Shown here in pieces: positions 32,061 through 43,245 of a stretch of DNA of 64,000 nucleotides. Origin of the DNA: Coix lacryma-jobi var. lacryma-jobi. Taxonomy: Eukaryota; Streptophyta; Magnoliopsida; Poales; Poaceae. Position 1 is the first letter of the stretch. Each line of letters opens with the position of its first letter. The notes under the pieces were generated by a model that was not told the origin of the DNA, did not search any database, and saw only the letters and a list, made by a program, of their open reading frames with translations. The stretch lies in NCBI GenBank assembly GCA_009763385.1, contig CM019826.1:58463127-58527126 (forward strand), read 5' to 3'. Both the position numbers and the translations under genes were made by a program.

Positions 32061-33117
32061 AACACCGCGTGCCATGCTATCAATCGCCTCTACCTTCACA
32101 AGCTAAGGGACAAGACACCATATGAGCTCCTAACCGGTAACAAACCGAAGGTGCATTACTTTCGAGTCTTTGGCTGCAAGTGTTTCATACTTAAAAAGAG
32201 GGCCAAAAGCTCAAAGTTTGCACCTAAGGTACACGAAGGCTTTCTACTTGGTTATGGTACTAACCAGCACGGCTATCGCGTATTCAATAATGCCACCAAC
32301 ACTATTGAGTTAACGGTAGACGTGACTTTGGATGAATCCGACAGCTCCCAAAAGGAGCAAGTCAATGTTGAGCTTGTAGGTAATGACATGTCTCCATTCG
32401 AAGCAATCAAGAAGTTTGCAACCAGTGATGTGAGGCCTATTGAGATTCTAGATGATGAAGATGAACCATTGCACACTCCACAAGATTGAAATGTCCATCA
32501 TGTGCATTCGAATGCACATGGTGAAGCTTCCGCAACTCCGAAAGGTGGAAGTGCAAATGTTGTTCAAATGCCACATCAACTTGATGATCAAGCTCAAGCT
32601 CAATATGATGACCAACAAGCTAATGAAGACATCCATACATATGATGAAGATGATGAAGATGGACCCATCCAAAGAAGATCACTCGTGCCACATCTAAAAG
32701 TTCATCATTCAATTCAACGAGATCATCCCGTTGATAACATATTGGGGAGCATACGACGTGGGGTAACGACACGTTCTTGTTTAGCAAGTTTTTGTGAACA
32801 TTACTTGTTTGTCTCCTCTTTGGAACCTCTTAGGGTGGAAGAAGCACTTGATGATCTGGATTGGGTGATGGCTATGCAAGAAGAGCTCAACAACTTCACC
32901 AAGAATGAAGTCTGGTCCTTGGTGGAAGGCCCAAGCAAAATGTGATATGAACCAAATGGGTCTTCCACAACAAGCAAGACGAGCATGGCGTGGTTACAAA
33001 GAACAAAGCACGGTTGGTGGCTCAAGGTTTCACTCAAATCGAAGGTTTGGATTTTGGGGAAACCTATGCACCTGTAGCTAGGCTTGAGTCAATTCACATA
33101 TTACTTGCCTTTGCTAC
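32061..33117 (+). pseudogene. Copia-A pol, end of integrase to start of RT
   Basis: Resumes the integrase C-terminal part (CHAINRLYLHKLRDKTPYEL, then HYFRVFGCKCFILKK) behind chromo-1. A TGA at 32487-32489 lies in frame, probably a former CGA. The linker is acidic. A frameshift with a stop near 32943-32950 precedes the RT start TKWVFHNKQDEHGVVTKNKA and ARLESIHILLAFAT. The CDS is cut at 33117 by AthNA, so the YVDD and RNase H parts lie outside the window. Confidence 0.88.
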
Positions 33118-34618
33118 TGTTGATGCTCACTAATGCTCATAATTAACCATCAACTATTGCATGAAATGACACTAAATGAATTACAAAGCATAGTTGTAGG
33201 GTTTGAAACTAACAAGTTCCATGAGTTTTGGTGCTCTCACTTGTTTTGTAGGACATCAATATTTCACCATATAAAAGTATCTCATGTGATGAATTGGAGT
33301 ACACCATTGCGAAGAGCTCGTCGAGACGATCGAAACGGACATATCATTTGCTATATTCGGAGTCCTGGATGAAAAGATATTAATTTCGCAATGAAATCTG
33401 CAAAAGAAGGATCTAGAAGACACAAGAAGGCACCACGAGGCGGCCCGCCACGGGGGCCCACTGGGCCAGACCGACCAGTCCCACCCCATGACCGACTGGT
33501 CGGCCACGGAGGCCATTACGCATCCGCCTTCTGGAACCTTCTTCCACCGCCTCCTAGGATGCATCTCCACCATCCCTGAAGTCGGTTTGATCCAAGGGCT
33601 CACGTTCAACGCTCCGGGCTATAAAACCGGACCCAGACCCTCCTCTCCAGGCATCTCCATCTTCATTATTCATCTCCACATCAGAAACTAGGGTTTCAAT
33701 TAGAAGTAGAGGTCCCTCTAGATGAATCTCTTCTAGTTCATCTAGATTTAGATCTAGTTCGTCTAGTTCTAGTTCTAGTTGTCTAGTTCATCTAGTTGTA
33801 ATTAGAGATCCAATTAGAAAGAGGAGAAGGAGAGATTAGAGAGGATCTACGCTCTAATTCCAGAGGAGTCTTCAGAGATTTGGTATGCTTCTGTATCTTT
33901 TCTTATAAGACTTGTGCTTTAATATATTTATCTTCTCTAATTACTTTATGCTTATTTATATGATTAGTATAGTTGTTATATCTTGGCATGTGATCTTTGT
34001 TCGTATTGAGTGCTCTAGTTATCCTAGGTAATTAGAGTAGTAATCGATAGATTAGACATGGTGTTTAGTCTATAGGTTACCTGAGGTTGCGCTCAATCCC
34101 ACGGAATAGTGGTGGTAGCCCCAGGGGTGACAGCTCTGTTAGGCCTTCGTAGTCCACCACGTTCGGATTGATGTTTCATAGAGCTTTTGGCAGCCTTCCC
34201 CTGACTACTTTCTTCCCAGTATTTTTTGAGAGTCATCAGAAAGGTACTGTTGCTCCAAAGTGCCAATGTGTATAACTGCTATATCTTTTCATCTTTGTTG
34301 CCTTAGAACCCAAGTAATAGAGAAGTATATAGGAACCTTGATCCCTCCTGTTTTCCTCCCACTATAGTTATCAATACAGTTATCATTGGACATCTTTTAT
34401 GTGCTTTCATTCATATCATATATCATTCACTCCTGCTTTAGTCTATTTAGTACTCTGAATTAGTAGATGCATGATAGTGAATTATCAGATTCTTGACCCT
34501 TGCTTCCCTATGTTAAAATATAAATAACGATCCTGGAATACTCCCGGTAAAATGCTACAATGGTATTTTGTGCGCTTGCGGAATCTTTCATATTCTATTT
34601 GCACTAACAAACCCAACA
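33118..34618 (+). repeat. AthNA 5' LTR (1501 bp)
   Basis: Starts TGTTGATGC and ends CCCAACA. Contains TATAAAA at 33620-33626 and a CTAGTT-rich simple repeat at about 33710-33805. Only the first 92 bp have a partner (39605-39696), with one visible difference (GATGC or GACGC). Confidence 0.85.
33620..33626 (+). promoter_or_regulatory. TATA box in the AthNA LTR
   Basis: TATAAAA in CGGGCTATAAAACCGG, in the middle of the LTR and followed by a CT-rich leader. Confidence 0.6.
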
Positions 34619-34625
34619 AGCTTTC

Positions 34626-34643
34626 TGGCGCCGTTGCCGGGGA
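34626..34643 (+). other. Primer binding site of AthNA (tRNA-Asp type)
   Basis: TGGCGCCGTTGCCGGGGA, eight bases after the LTR end, is the usual Athila-type primer site complementary to the 3' end of tRNA-Asp. Confidence 0.88.
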
Positions 34644-34743
34644 ACGGTAGGTGTTCTAGAATCGAATCAAGTTCGTCAGTGTTTCTTTTCTTTTTACCAC
34701 CTTTCCCTTTTTACCACCTTTTCTTTTACCATCCCATCACCAC

Positions 34744-35586
34744 ATGGATTTCACTCCTATCTTTAAATTCTTTGCTCCAAAGGGAGACTTGTTGGAGCCT
34801 CCACCATCATCACACCCCATTCTTACAGATGGCTATGAGCTTCGCCCTACTCTTATAGCCATGGTTCGGGAGAAATCCTTCTCTGGGTCAGAAGACGAAG
34901 ATCCATACACTTACCTTAGGGAATTTGAGGAGTTGTGTTCTTGTCAGACTATAGCTGGCATGACACAAGAGACCATTAAATGGAAACTATTCCCGTTCTC
35001 CCTTTTGGGAAGAGCGAGAAAATGGTATGATCATTCCGTAAGGGGCTTAAATGGAAATTGGGATGAACTTCGGGACAAGTTTTGTCTTGCTTTCTTCCCT
35101 CTTTTTCGAATCTCTGATCTTAGAATCGAAATTCTTACATTCAAACAAAAAGAGAAGGAGACACTAGGAGCAGCTTGGGCTAGGTTCAGACACCTTACCA
35201 ATTCTAGCCCAAACCTTTCCTTGCCAGACCATGTGCTACACTTTCACTTTTATTGTGGTCTTAACAAGGAAGCTGCTCTACATCTCGATTTAGCTTTTGG
35301 AGGATCATTCTCACATAAACTTGTTAGTGAAGGAGGAGACATCCTAAATAAAATCCTTGAAAACACTCCTTACACTGGCATTTTTGATGAATTCCCAGAA
35401 GAAGAAGTCGAGCCTAACCCCAACCAACACGAGGAGGAACACCCAACCAAATTTGAAATTCCTTCAAATCCTTCTAATAATTTGGTTGTCAAAGAACCTT
35501 CTCTTGTGAAAACACCCTACACTTTAGAAAATGATAAACCCCACCCTTTGGTGTTCTTCTCAAAGAGCATGGAAGCTACTTCATAA
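34744..35586 (+). CDS. AthNA gag, 280 aa
   Basis: Starts MDFTPIFKFFAPKGDLLEPP about 100 nt after the primer site. The retrotransposon gag core runs from about residue 45 to 180: DPYTYLREFEELCS, KWKLFPFSLLGRARKWY, WDELRDKFCLAFFP and EILTFKQKEKETLGAAWARF. No zinc knuckle is seen, and the C-terminal part is acidic and Pro-rich. The frame ends at TAA 35584-35586. A second open stretch in another frame (35586 to about 35805, ending HQISF) looks protein-like and may be a frameshifted tail. The open gag suggests that the element still makes its own particles or joins those of a helper. Confidence 0.88.
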   Translation: MDFTPIFKFFAPKGDLLEPPPSSHPILTDGYELRPTLIAMVREKSFSGSEDEDPYTYLREFEELCSCQTIAGMTQETIKWKLFPFSLLGRARKWYDHSVRGLNGNWDELRDKFCLAFFPLFRISDLRIEILTFKQKEKETLGAAWARFRHLTNSSPNLSLPDHVLHFHFYCGLNKEAALHLDLAFGGSFSHKLVSEGGDILNKILENTPYTGIFDEFPEEEVEPNPNQHEEEHPTKFEIPSNPSNNLVVKEPSLVKTPYTLENDKPHPLVFFSKSMEATS

Positions 35587-38500
35587 ACACCTCTTTAAAT
35601 CCATGCTCATATGAAACATCTCCTGATTCAATTGGTGTGTCTAACATTGCCACACTCAAGATTTTCAACCCCCTCACACTTTCTGTTTACAAAAACTTCA
35701 AAAGGGTGGTTGTCAATGCATATGTTTATCACAAATTTTGTAGATCTCGCTGTGCTCTTAAGTTGGTGTTGGAGGGGAAACCACTTCACCAAATCTCATT
35801 CTGAAGGTTTCCCAAAGACAAGCTCAGTGTCCTAAAACAAGCACTTTTTAGATTTGTGTTCACTCTCCTGCTACACTGCCTTTGTGTAATGAGCATAAGG
35901 ATATAATTGTTAAAATATTCCTCCGGGTATTCTTGTCACTAACCTTTGCAGGTCTGTAGCAAAAAGTTCGAAGGAATGACAAAACACAAGGTATGTCCAA
36001 CTAATCAACATGCAACATTGAATTACATTCATCCATTCTTGATTTTTGCAAATCTAAGCTTGGGGGATACACTTTGTTCTCTTAACATGTTGCTATATTG
36101 GTTGTCCCTACCGTTAAGACATGCTCATGTGCTATACACTAATCATGCTCTTTCATCACCATTTGAGTAAATCTCTTTAATGTTTTAATGCTACCTTCAT
36201 CTACTATAGAATATGTTTAGGTTTGAAGTACTTTCATACATCTCTTAAATTGAGCATGGTGCCTAGTTTAGGAGTGATGATCTTGCTTTCAAAGGTTTTT
36301 AAATTAAGCATGTTTAGCTTAAAATGCCTTCCTAAATCAAATTAGACGTGGTGTCTAGGTTGATTTTTGAACTAATAGTATGCTATAGTGGATGTTGGAT
36401 ATTTTTTGGACTAACCCCTGTAGGAAAACTTTCAATATAAATTTGGGAAAGTCCTGAGATGAACCCACACTGGAGATGAAGAGACACATGAACTTCAACA
36501 ACTTGCGCAAGGGAGACACAACTCACTAGTCATGGAGAAGTGAGATATGTAGAACAAGACAGAAGATGAGTGCCACAAAACAATACCTACAATCAAAGCA
36601 CTCACTCCATGGAAATAGGTGAACAAGTCTGAGCTGGGCCACTAGAAGACAGAGACCATCGTACGGGCACTTGAATCATCATCTCTCATATCAGACAGTA
36701 CAAACACAAGCTAAAAGAGAGAGGTCCTGGTATGGACCTGAGGAACAACACACCTTCACTGATAGGTTAACGTATAGAGAAGGAAGGTTGATCCCTTTAA
36801 AGATGATCCCACTATGTCCTTCCTCCTCTCAAGCTCCCATCACTCAGGCCACTATGAGATGAGCAAGAGAAGACAAGCCATTCATGAACAACAACCAGCT
36901 AGACAAAAGAAGCTTCCACAAGGTGGTTCGACACAATCACTCTTCAATGATAAAGCAACATTTCAAGGTAAGTGACCAGCACTTTAAAAGCTTCTCTTTG
37001 ATTCTGGTATGCACATACATAAAGAACCAAATATGTTTAAGTTGCACCTCACTTAATCCAACCTAAACAACTTAATATGTTCAGTTCTTTACTCTTTGTA
37101 CCTAGCTTTACTCTCTTGAATCTCACTGTCTTAACCAATGAGTTAAAATGTTATGCATAGAACCTTTGGAAAATGATATATCATAATCATGAAAATATCG
37201 ACACATTATGCATAGATTATCCTTCCTTGGGTTAAACAATCTGATCAGTTAAATATTTTAAGATGCTAATTCCAAGCTCATCTTTGGATCCTATCACTCA
37301 TGTTAAGATTGAATATAACACATAAACAACAAGTTTGTCTTGCTTGATGTACCTAAGGTTAGAGAGGAATGAAATAAAACTTTTGGTTCTATTGGTGTTT
37401 TTCCACCAACAGAACCCATGCACTTGATCTCTACCTTGTCTTTATGAGCAGGACACACTCTTGAGAAAAACAAGGAAGAGTTTGTCAACTCCCATATTCT
37501 AAAGAGTGAAGGTCCTGGATCTATAAGAACATGCACACTAAGCAAGATGTTGCCAGCTTCCACAACTAATGATTCACTTCAAACTGCTGGGCAAACGAAG
37601 AACATGGGTGACACCATATCAAGAGGTGTAGTTATCAAGGTCTAACTATCGAGATCAAATGATGCACCTCAGGAATGAACATGGTGAGAAGTCCTATTCA
37701 AAGGACTTAAAACATTGAACCCTCGTCGAAAGGTAAAATCGGTAGTTATCTATATTTATCTTTTCTGCATTAATTTCTCTTTTTGCATGTTTACTTTCCA
37801 TCATTTGCATAATCATCTCTCCATAGCATATTTAATTTTCTGCATTAGCTTTGCATAAAAAAGAAAGTACAAATACTTTACTTTTTGCACTGCAAAACCT
37901 AAAGCCCATGTGAATAATTCTATGGTGTGTAAAAACCCACAGGGACTTTCACTGTGGTGGCATAAAAATAAAAATGCATTCATTTTGTTACACTATCATT
38001 GCATCATAAAAATAAAAATGCAAAAATATTGAGAAAGAGATCTTACTAAAACTTTGGGCAACTAAGGCTTAAGTGGCCAACCACTAACGCTTAATCTGTT
38101 CCACAAGTCTTGTTGTCTATTTGAGTTTCACAGGATTGAAAGACCAAGAAAAGCTGACGAGCAAGTGAATGTTCCATCTACTATTGGAGCACTATTTCAA
38201 CAACCATCAACATCAATCAATGCTCTAATACAGGAAGAACATTTTCACTGCTAGTCCGCTATATTGCAAAATCGAACGACTACGTCAGCATTCAGCTTGG
38301 GGGAAAGCACCCCCGTGTATCTAGGTAAGTATCCATATCCTCTTAAGTTTTCCTTCTATACATAAATGAAAATAAAATATAAAACAAAAAGAAAAAAAAA
38401 TATATGTGGGCACATGAAGGCTCACCATTAATTAAAAAGAAAAAAAATATGGGCACATGAAGGCTCAACGTTATTAAGGGAACCGGCTTGGGGGAGACGC

Positions 38501-39590
38501 ACCCTCGTTATCTTCGTGATCCAAGTATGTCTTATTCACTATCTTAGTTATTTATAATAAGTGTGTTAGGTTAAATAAATACTATGTTAAGTTTGCTTAG
38601 TTGTTTTAATAATAGAAGAAGAACTCTCTCTCTAATCTTTTACATGGAAATGATGAATAGTTGCTCTATCTAATTTCTTTCAAGTACCTAGCCTTCAAAG
38701 CATGAGTTCTCCTGATTAATAATGATGCTTAAAAATGAAATTAAATATATGGGTAGCAAATGCTTGATCCAGAAACTAGGTAATTGATAGATATGACATG
38801 TGATGATCTGAGCTACTACTATCTTGTTCTGAACAACACTAGAGTTCCGGAGAGTTTCCAATATTAATATGACTAATAATTGCATTGAGTTAAATTAAGC
38901 TTTGTTGACCCTATGAGAAGTAATCATGCTATTGAATTGAGATCACTTACACATTCCATCCATTTTCTGCATAAATGCTCATGATTATTTGTTCCAATCC
39001 TCTCAAAAGTTTGTTGGAAGCATGTGGCTATTGAAAAAAAAGAAAAAAGAGAAAAAAAATCCGAGGAAATAAAAAGGGACAAGTGTCTGAAACCTCAAAA
39101 AGAAAGATCCCGAGGAAATAAAAAGGGACAGTGTCTGGAACCTCGAAAAACAAAAGAAAAAAAATGGGCATGTGCTTGCTAGTAGAATTAGCATGATAGC
39201 CCTGTGTCTCTGATAAACAAAAGAGAGTGATATATTTCAAAAGAGCATCTGACTCCATTTTCCACACACATGCACTTCTCGATTCAATGGTATGGTTGAC
39301 TTTCTCTTTGGATCCATTGTTTAATTTGGCAACATATGTTTTTAACCTTTTTGAAAAAAAACTCCGGGATAATGGTGAAGTGAAAGGGCAAGAGACATAG
39401 TGCTTGATTTGATCGTTCTATCTTTCAATTACTCAAGATTCAAGGTAAAGTACTAAACCCTGTGATAAATAATATGATATCTTTATGAGAACTTTTGTTT
39501 CAATGCTTGTGTACTTGTTGGAAGTTCAGATATTGCAGCAACTCCTGATCCATTGTTAAGATTGGCTTTGCTCGGGACTAGCAAAGGTTA
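35587..39590. other. AthNA internal region without pol
   Basis: Four kilobases, AT-rich, with no protease, RT or integrase similarity in any frame. It contains three extra copies of the PPT-like AGCTTGGGGGA or GGCTTGGGGGA (36057, 38294, 38485), and two local duplications (GGGCACATGAAGGCTCA near 38407 and 38452; GGGACA-GTGTCTG-AACCTC near 39075 and 39125). The last part resembles the 3' non-coding region of Athila (shared GACAAGTGTCTGA). Confidence 0.75.
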
Positions 39591-39604
39591 AGCTTGGGGG
39601 AACT
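39591..39604 (+). other. Polypurine tract of AthNA
   Basis: AGCTTGGGGGAACT adjoins the 3' LTR start TGTTGACGC at 39605. Confidence 0.8.
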
Positions 39605-39696
39605 TGTTGACGCTCACTAATGCTCATAATTAACCATCAACTATTGCATGAAATGACACTAAATGAATTACAAAGCATAGTTGTAGGGTTTGAAAC
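39605..39696 (+). repeat. AthNA 3' LTR, first 92 bp
   Basis: Matches 33118-33209 almost exactly, then stops at GAAAC (39692-39696), where SIRE-1 begins. GAAAC is the presumed target duplication of SIRE-1; its partner is beyond the window. Confidence 0.9.
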
Positions 39697-40049
39697 TGAA
39701 GGACTGAAAGTGCTACCAGAAAGCGACCTGAGGGGGGTGAATGGGAGCTTTAAATTTCCTTTCAGAAACTTTAAACCTCTGCCAGAAAATCAACCCCAAG
39801 AGCAAAGCGATGTGCGTGATGTCCACGACCCAAGAGAATGGGTGGATGTTCCCTAGGAACACAGCGGGACACCACAAAAACTTTCTCACCCAAGTTCACG
39901 CAAGTTCATGCGAGGGGGATTCAGGATATTTTGCAAAGCAGGAAGCCCGATTTCTGTAGAGCACGAAGACAGGAATCCAATGCAAAAACCCAAAGCCAAA
40001 TCCGAAGTCGAACGATCAAACTGCGGACCAAACAGTGAAGAAATCACTG

Positions 40050-40318
40050 CATCGGACGCTGGCAGCGTCCGATGGCCAAGCACCGGACGCGTCCGATGCA
40101 AACTGGACCTCTCTGAACCCTTACTGGACTGGCATCGGACGCTGCTACAGTGAAACCATAGCGTCCGATGTTAGACCCCCGGCGCGTCCGATGGCAACGG
40201 ACGCTCCGATGGTCAGCGTCCGATGTTCCTTAAAAAACACTGTCAGACGACACATGGGCACCGGACGCTCCGATGGAAAAGACTCAGCGTCCGATGCTCA
40301 AGAACACAGCGTCCGATG
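40050..40318. repeat. Interspersed GCGTCCGATG motif array in the SIRE-1 LTR
   Basis: The exact 10-mer GCGTCCGATG occurs at 40065, 40089, 40161, 40184, 40216, 40287 and 40309, and its reverse complement at 40050 and 40133, with one-off variants between them. Spacing is irregular. The corresponding part of the SIRE-2 LTR carries GCGTCCGGTC instead. Confidence 0.9.
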
Positions 40319-41079
40319 GTCCCGATACTGCACTGTTCTTCCGCGAAAATCACCCGATCTCCTCCGAATCAAAAGCACTAAGGCTTAGACTTGGTATGAG
40401 GAGTTCCAAGGAGGTTAGTGAGCTATCCCAAAGAGATCATGGCTCAAACCTAACTCCAAATCGGTGAATTGGAAGAATTCGGGACAAAAGGAGCAAACTC
40501 GATCCAAAACGAAAATTGACTGATCTACTAGCTCGTGAGGTTAGAGATGATTTCCTTCGGTGGAAAGAAGTGCCTCACGATCTAGAACAACACAGTTCAA
40601 ATGGATTTACGAAAGATGCACCATGTAGAGAGATCGATCAACGGGAAAAATGTGGAGAAAAGCAACCCGCGAAGAACACGAACAAAACACGAATCACAAC
40701 CACGAATTTGCAACCGTGTGGCTACCACACGCTACAACAGTGAGATTACGGTCTCACTTCCTCAAAATCTCCAGTACACAGAGGTATGGTTCTCTGCGGA
40801 TCTCAGTTAGCTACAGCAGGGGATTGGGAGAGCGGAAAACCCTAAGTGCAAAGAGAAAATGACTGAGATGGATGGGGAGATGGGTGTCTCCCCCTACTTA
40901 TCCTAATTCTAACTATTCCTAATTCCCACTCTACCCGTAACTACTTACAGAGCGAACCAGCTAAACCCTAAGATTATTCTGGACCAACTCGATGGTAGGT
41001 GGATCCGACGGCCATGCCCGCACAACTCATAGCGTTGCCTCGACGCAACCTCCCGATTGCCGCCACGTGCCGCCCTCGC

Positions 41080-41330
41080 TCTGCACCCCCGGTTTTGTGG
41101 CCCAAACCGGGAAACCAGCCATTCCAGCCAACCCCTGGTTTTGAGGCCCAAACCGGGAAACTAGCCGACCGTCATCTGAGTTTTGTGGCCCAAACTCAGC
41201 AAACCCGCAGCACCCAGGTTTTGAGGCCCAAACCTGGAAACCGTCCTCAGCCCGAGTTTTGTGGCCAAACTCGGAAACCGTCCGCGCCCAGGTTTTGAGG
41301 CCCAAACCTGGAAACCGTCCACCCGATGGT
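41080..41330. repeat. Short repeats with CCGGTTT..AAACCGG hairpin in the SIRE-1 LTR
   Basis: Six or seven imperfect units around GGTTTTGAGGCCCAAACC. Each is an inverted repeat with a TGTGGC or TGAGGC loop. The same array is in SIRE-2 at about 61062-61305. Confidence 0.85.
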
Positions 41331-41700
41331 TTTTCTCTGGCTCTACCACCAAACCGACGCTGTGGAAGGGATGCACCGCCCGTGCACCCCGTCCACCGAC
41401 ACGTGTTCCCAGGTCCTCGACCCGAGCAACACCATGGCCCGCAAGTCTTCGCTCGTCGTTGTTCCAGGCTGCCAGCCACCACAGCTGATCCTTGAGCCAC
41501 CAGTCCCTCAGTCCAAGCATCACGTCCGCCCTTCACCGCTCCCGGTCTGTCGGCACGGCACGTCTCTACTTGACCTTCACCTTGCCCTCGATCACTGTCT
41601 CAGTGCTCGACACCTGCACAACACAAGCCAAAGAACCTGCGATCAAACCCGTTGACAATCACTCATCACTCAAGACTCGGCATACACCCATGTATCCGCA

Positions 41701-43245
41701 ATCTCCCCCTTGATGAGTGCATTGTCAACTACTCACACAAATCATAATGGAAATAGAAGGAGGAAGAAGAAGAAGAGAGAACTCAACCAAATGACCCAAA
41801 AGCATAACAAAGCCGAAGAAGGTCAAGTGGAAAGAGCAAGACAACCTGGTTCCCAAAGACATGGGCAACGGCTCGACGCAACCAAGCAAAGCAAAGCTAG
41901 CCCTCAAGAAGAGGTAGAACAGGCTCAACACCGCTAGCAGATACCAATTGAAAAATCAAGGCAAAATGCTAGTCCCTCAAGACAGAGGCACAGAGGCTCA
42001 ACACAACTAGCAAAAGACTTGACTTCAACTAAAAAAGCTCGATACCAACTGAAGCCAACTGAAGCAACTGCTAGTCCCTCAAGATAGAGGCAAGAGCTCA
42101 ACACAACTAGCAAAGCGCTCCGAACCAATTGGAAAATTCAAAAATTCAGCACGAGCAAAAACTCCCCCATGCATGGTGCACACAACCGATTCTTCTCCTT
42201 TTTGAACATGGGAGGCATGATTTGTCCAAATTCTCCCCCTTAGTTGAAAATGCACCATCAAGAAAAAGGAATCGAAAGCAATTTTCTCCCCCTCAGAAAA
42301 TGCACCATCAAAAGTGCCAACAAGAGAGGTTCTCCCCCTTCCAACATGCATATGAGTCAAAATGCAAGTTAGCAGCTTCAGGAATATAGTCAAGAGAATG
42401 CAAGGATGCTCTAAACAGTATAGCTCCAATGACTCATTGGAAAGCATACAAGCTAGCGAAGGCTCAAACTGATCACCAAATATGCAATATGAACATACGA
42501 GCAGAGTGAGCAGTTTTGAGCCAAAAAGGTATTCACCATCAACATATCACTACATATGTATAGACAGGAGAACAAGCAAGTGCTAAGCATGTATACAAGG
42601 TGAACTACCCCTAGCAAAGTTCAAACATCATGCTATAGAATGAAACATAGACTTGTGCGTTCAATTTATAATCGGAGTTGCAGCGGTGAAATTACACAAG
42701 TTCAAATTCAGCATGTGTTTGCGAGAGGTTGAAGGCTTGTCATTGCCTAACTTTTCAACTGTGTGAAGCCTATGCAGAAGCAATCAGAAGCTTAAAGCAA
42801 CAGTTTCGGTCATACACTACACAGCTCAAGTTTAACTCAAAGTGCGATGAGAAACAGTCTCGAAACTGTGATGTGTTGACAAGCAATCCCATCTCGATCT
42901 TTTCAATTCACTTAAAAATTTGATTCAAATTTTATTGGCAGAATATGAACATACCAAGCAAGTGAATGACTCAGAACTAGAGACATAGCAACCTAGCATA
43001 TATGAAAAGCACGAGTGAACTCAACACATCCTACACATGCTAGTTGCATATCTCAATGGTGAACATTTTTAGTTTTATGTATGTTAAGCAGGTTCACCAT
43101 TCAAAAATAGCTCAGCTCACAACATGTATCAGTGATCAGAAAGAGCATAAGCTACAAGCATCAACATAAGCATCAGAGCATACTACACAGAGCATAATCA
43201 CATTCTAAAGATTATATACATGAAGCTCAGAATGTAAAAGCGTAT
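41701..43245. other. SIRE-1 3' non-coding region with three GCTAGT..ACTAGC repeats
   Basis: On the minus strand this follows pol and precedes the LTR. Units at 41896, 41968 and 42070 share CTAGTCCCTCAAGA..CAACACAACTAGC, bounded by inverted GCTAG/CTAGC. Several CTCCCCCTT strings (minus-strand purine runs) occur near 41703, 42233, 42283 and 42333. No ORF is recognisable. Confidence 0.7.

Larger units (their letters stand above)
33118..39696 (+). mobile_element. AthNA: gag-only Athila-like LTR element, 3' LTR cut by SIRE-1
   Basis: 5' LTR 33118-34618, primer site TGGCGCCGTTGCCGGGGA, a gag gene, about 4 kb without pol, purine tract, then 92 bp of 3' LTR. The LTR start (TGTTGATGCTCACTAATG) repeats at 39605. 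Because gag is present but protease, RT and integrase are absent, it is non-autonomous. LTR ends, PPT and 3' non-coding motifs resemble those of Athila at 43246-59762, which is a likely helper type. It inserted into the copia-A RT. Confidence 0.87.
39697..41700 (-). repeat. SIRE-1 3' LTR (2004 bp)
   Basis: On the plus strand it runs TGAAGGACTG..ATCCGCA. Followed by ATCTCCCCCTTGATG, which is a purine tract on the minus strand. It differs from the SIRE-2 LTR by many substitutions and small indels, so the two are independent insertions. Confidence 0.85.
39697..43245 (-). mobile_element. SIRE-1: 3' end of a SIRE-type copia element, minus strand
   Basis: Its LTR (39697-41700) and 3' non-coding region (41701-43245) align with SIRE-2 at 59763-63203. 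SIRE-2 continues into copia pol at 63284, which gives SIRE-1 its identity and orientation. SIRE-1 is cut at 43245 by Athila (CGTAT 43241-43245 would be the duplicated target). Pol, gag and the other LTR are outside the window. Confidence 0.85.

Noticed and set aside
5858..33117. Host genes between elements
   Set aside because: Every junction between elements resolves into another retrotransposon's open frame or LTR; no non-element interval remains.
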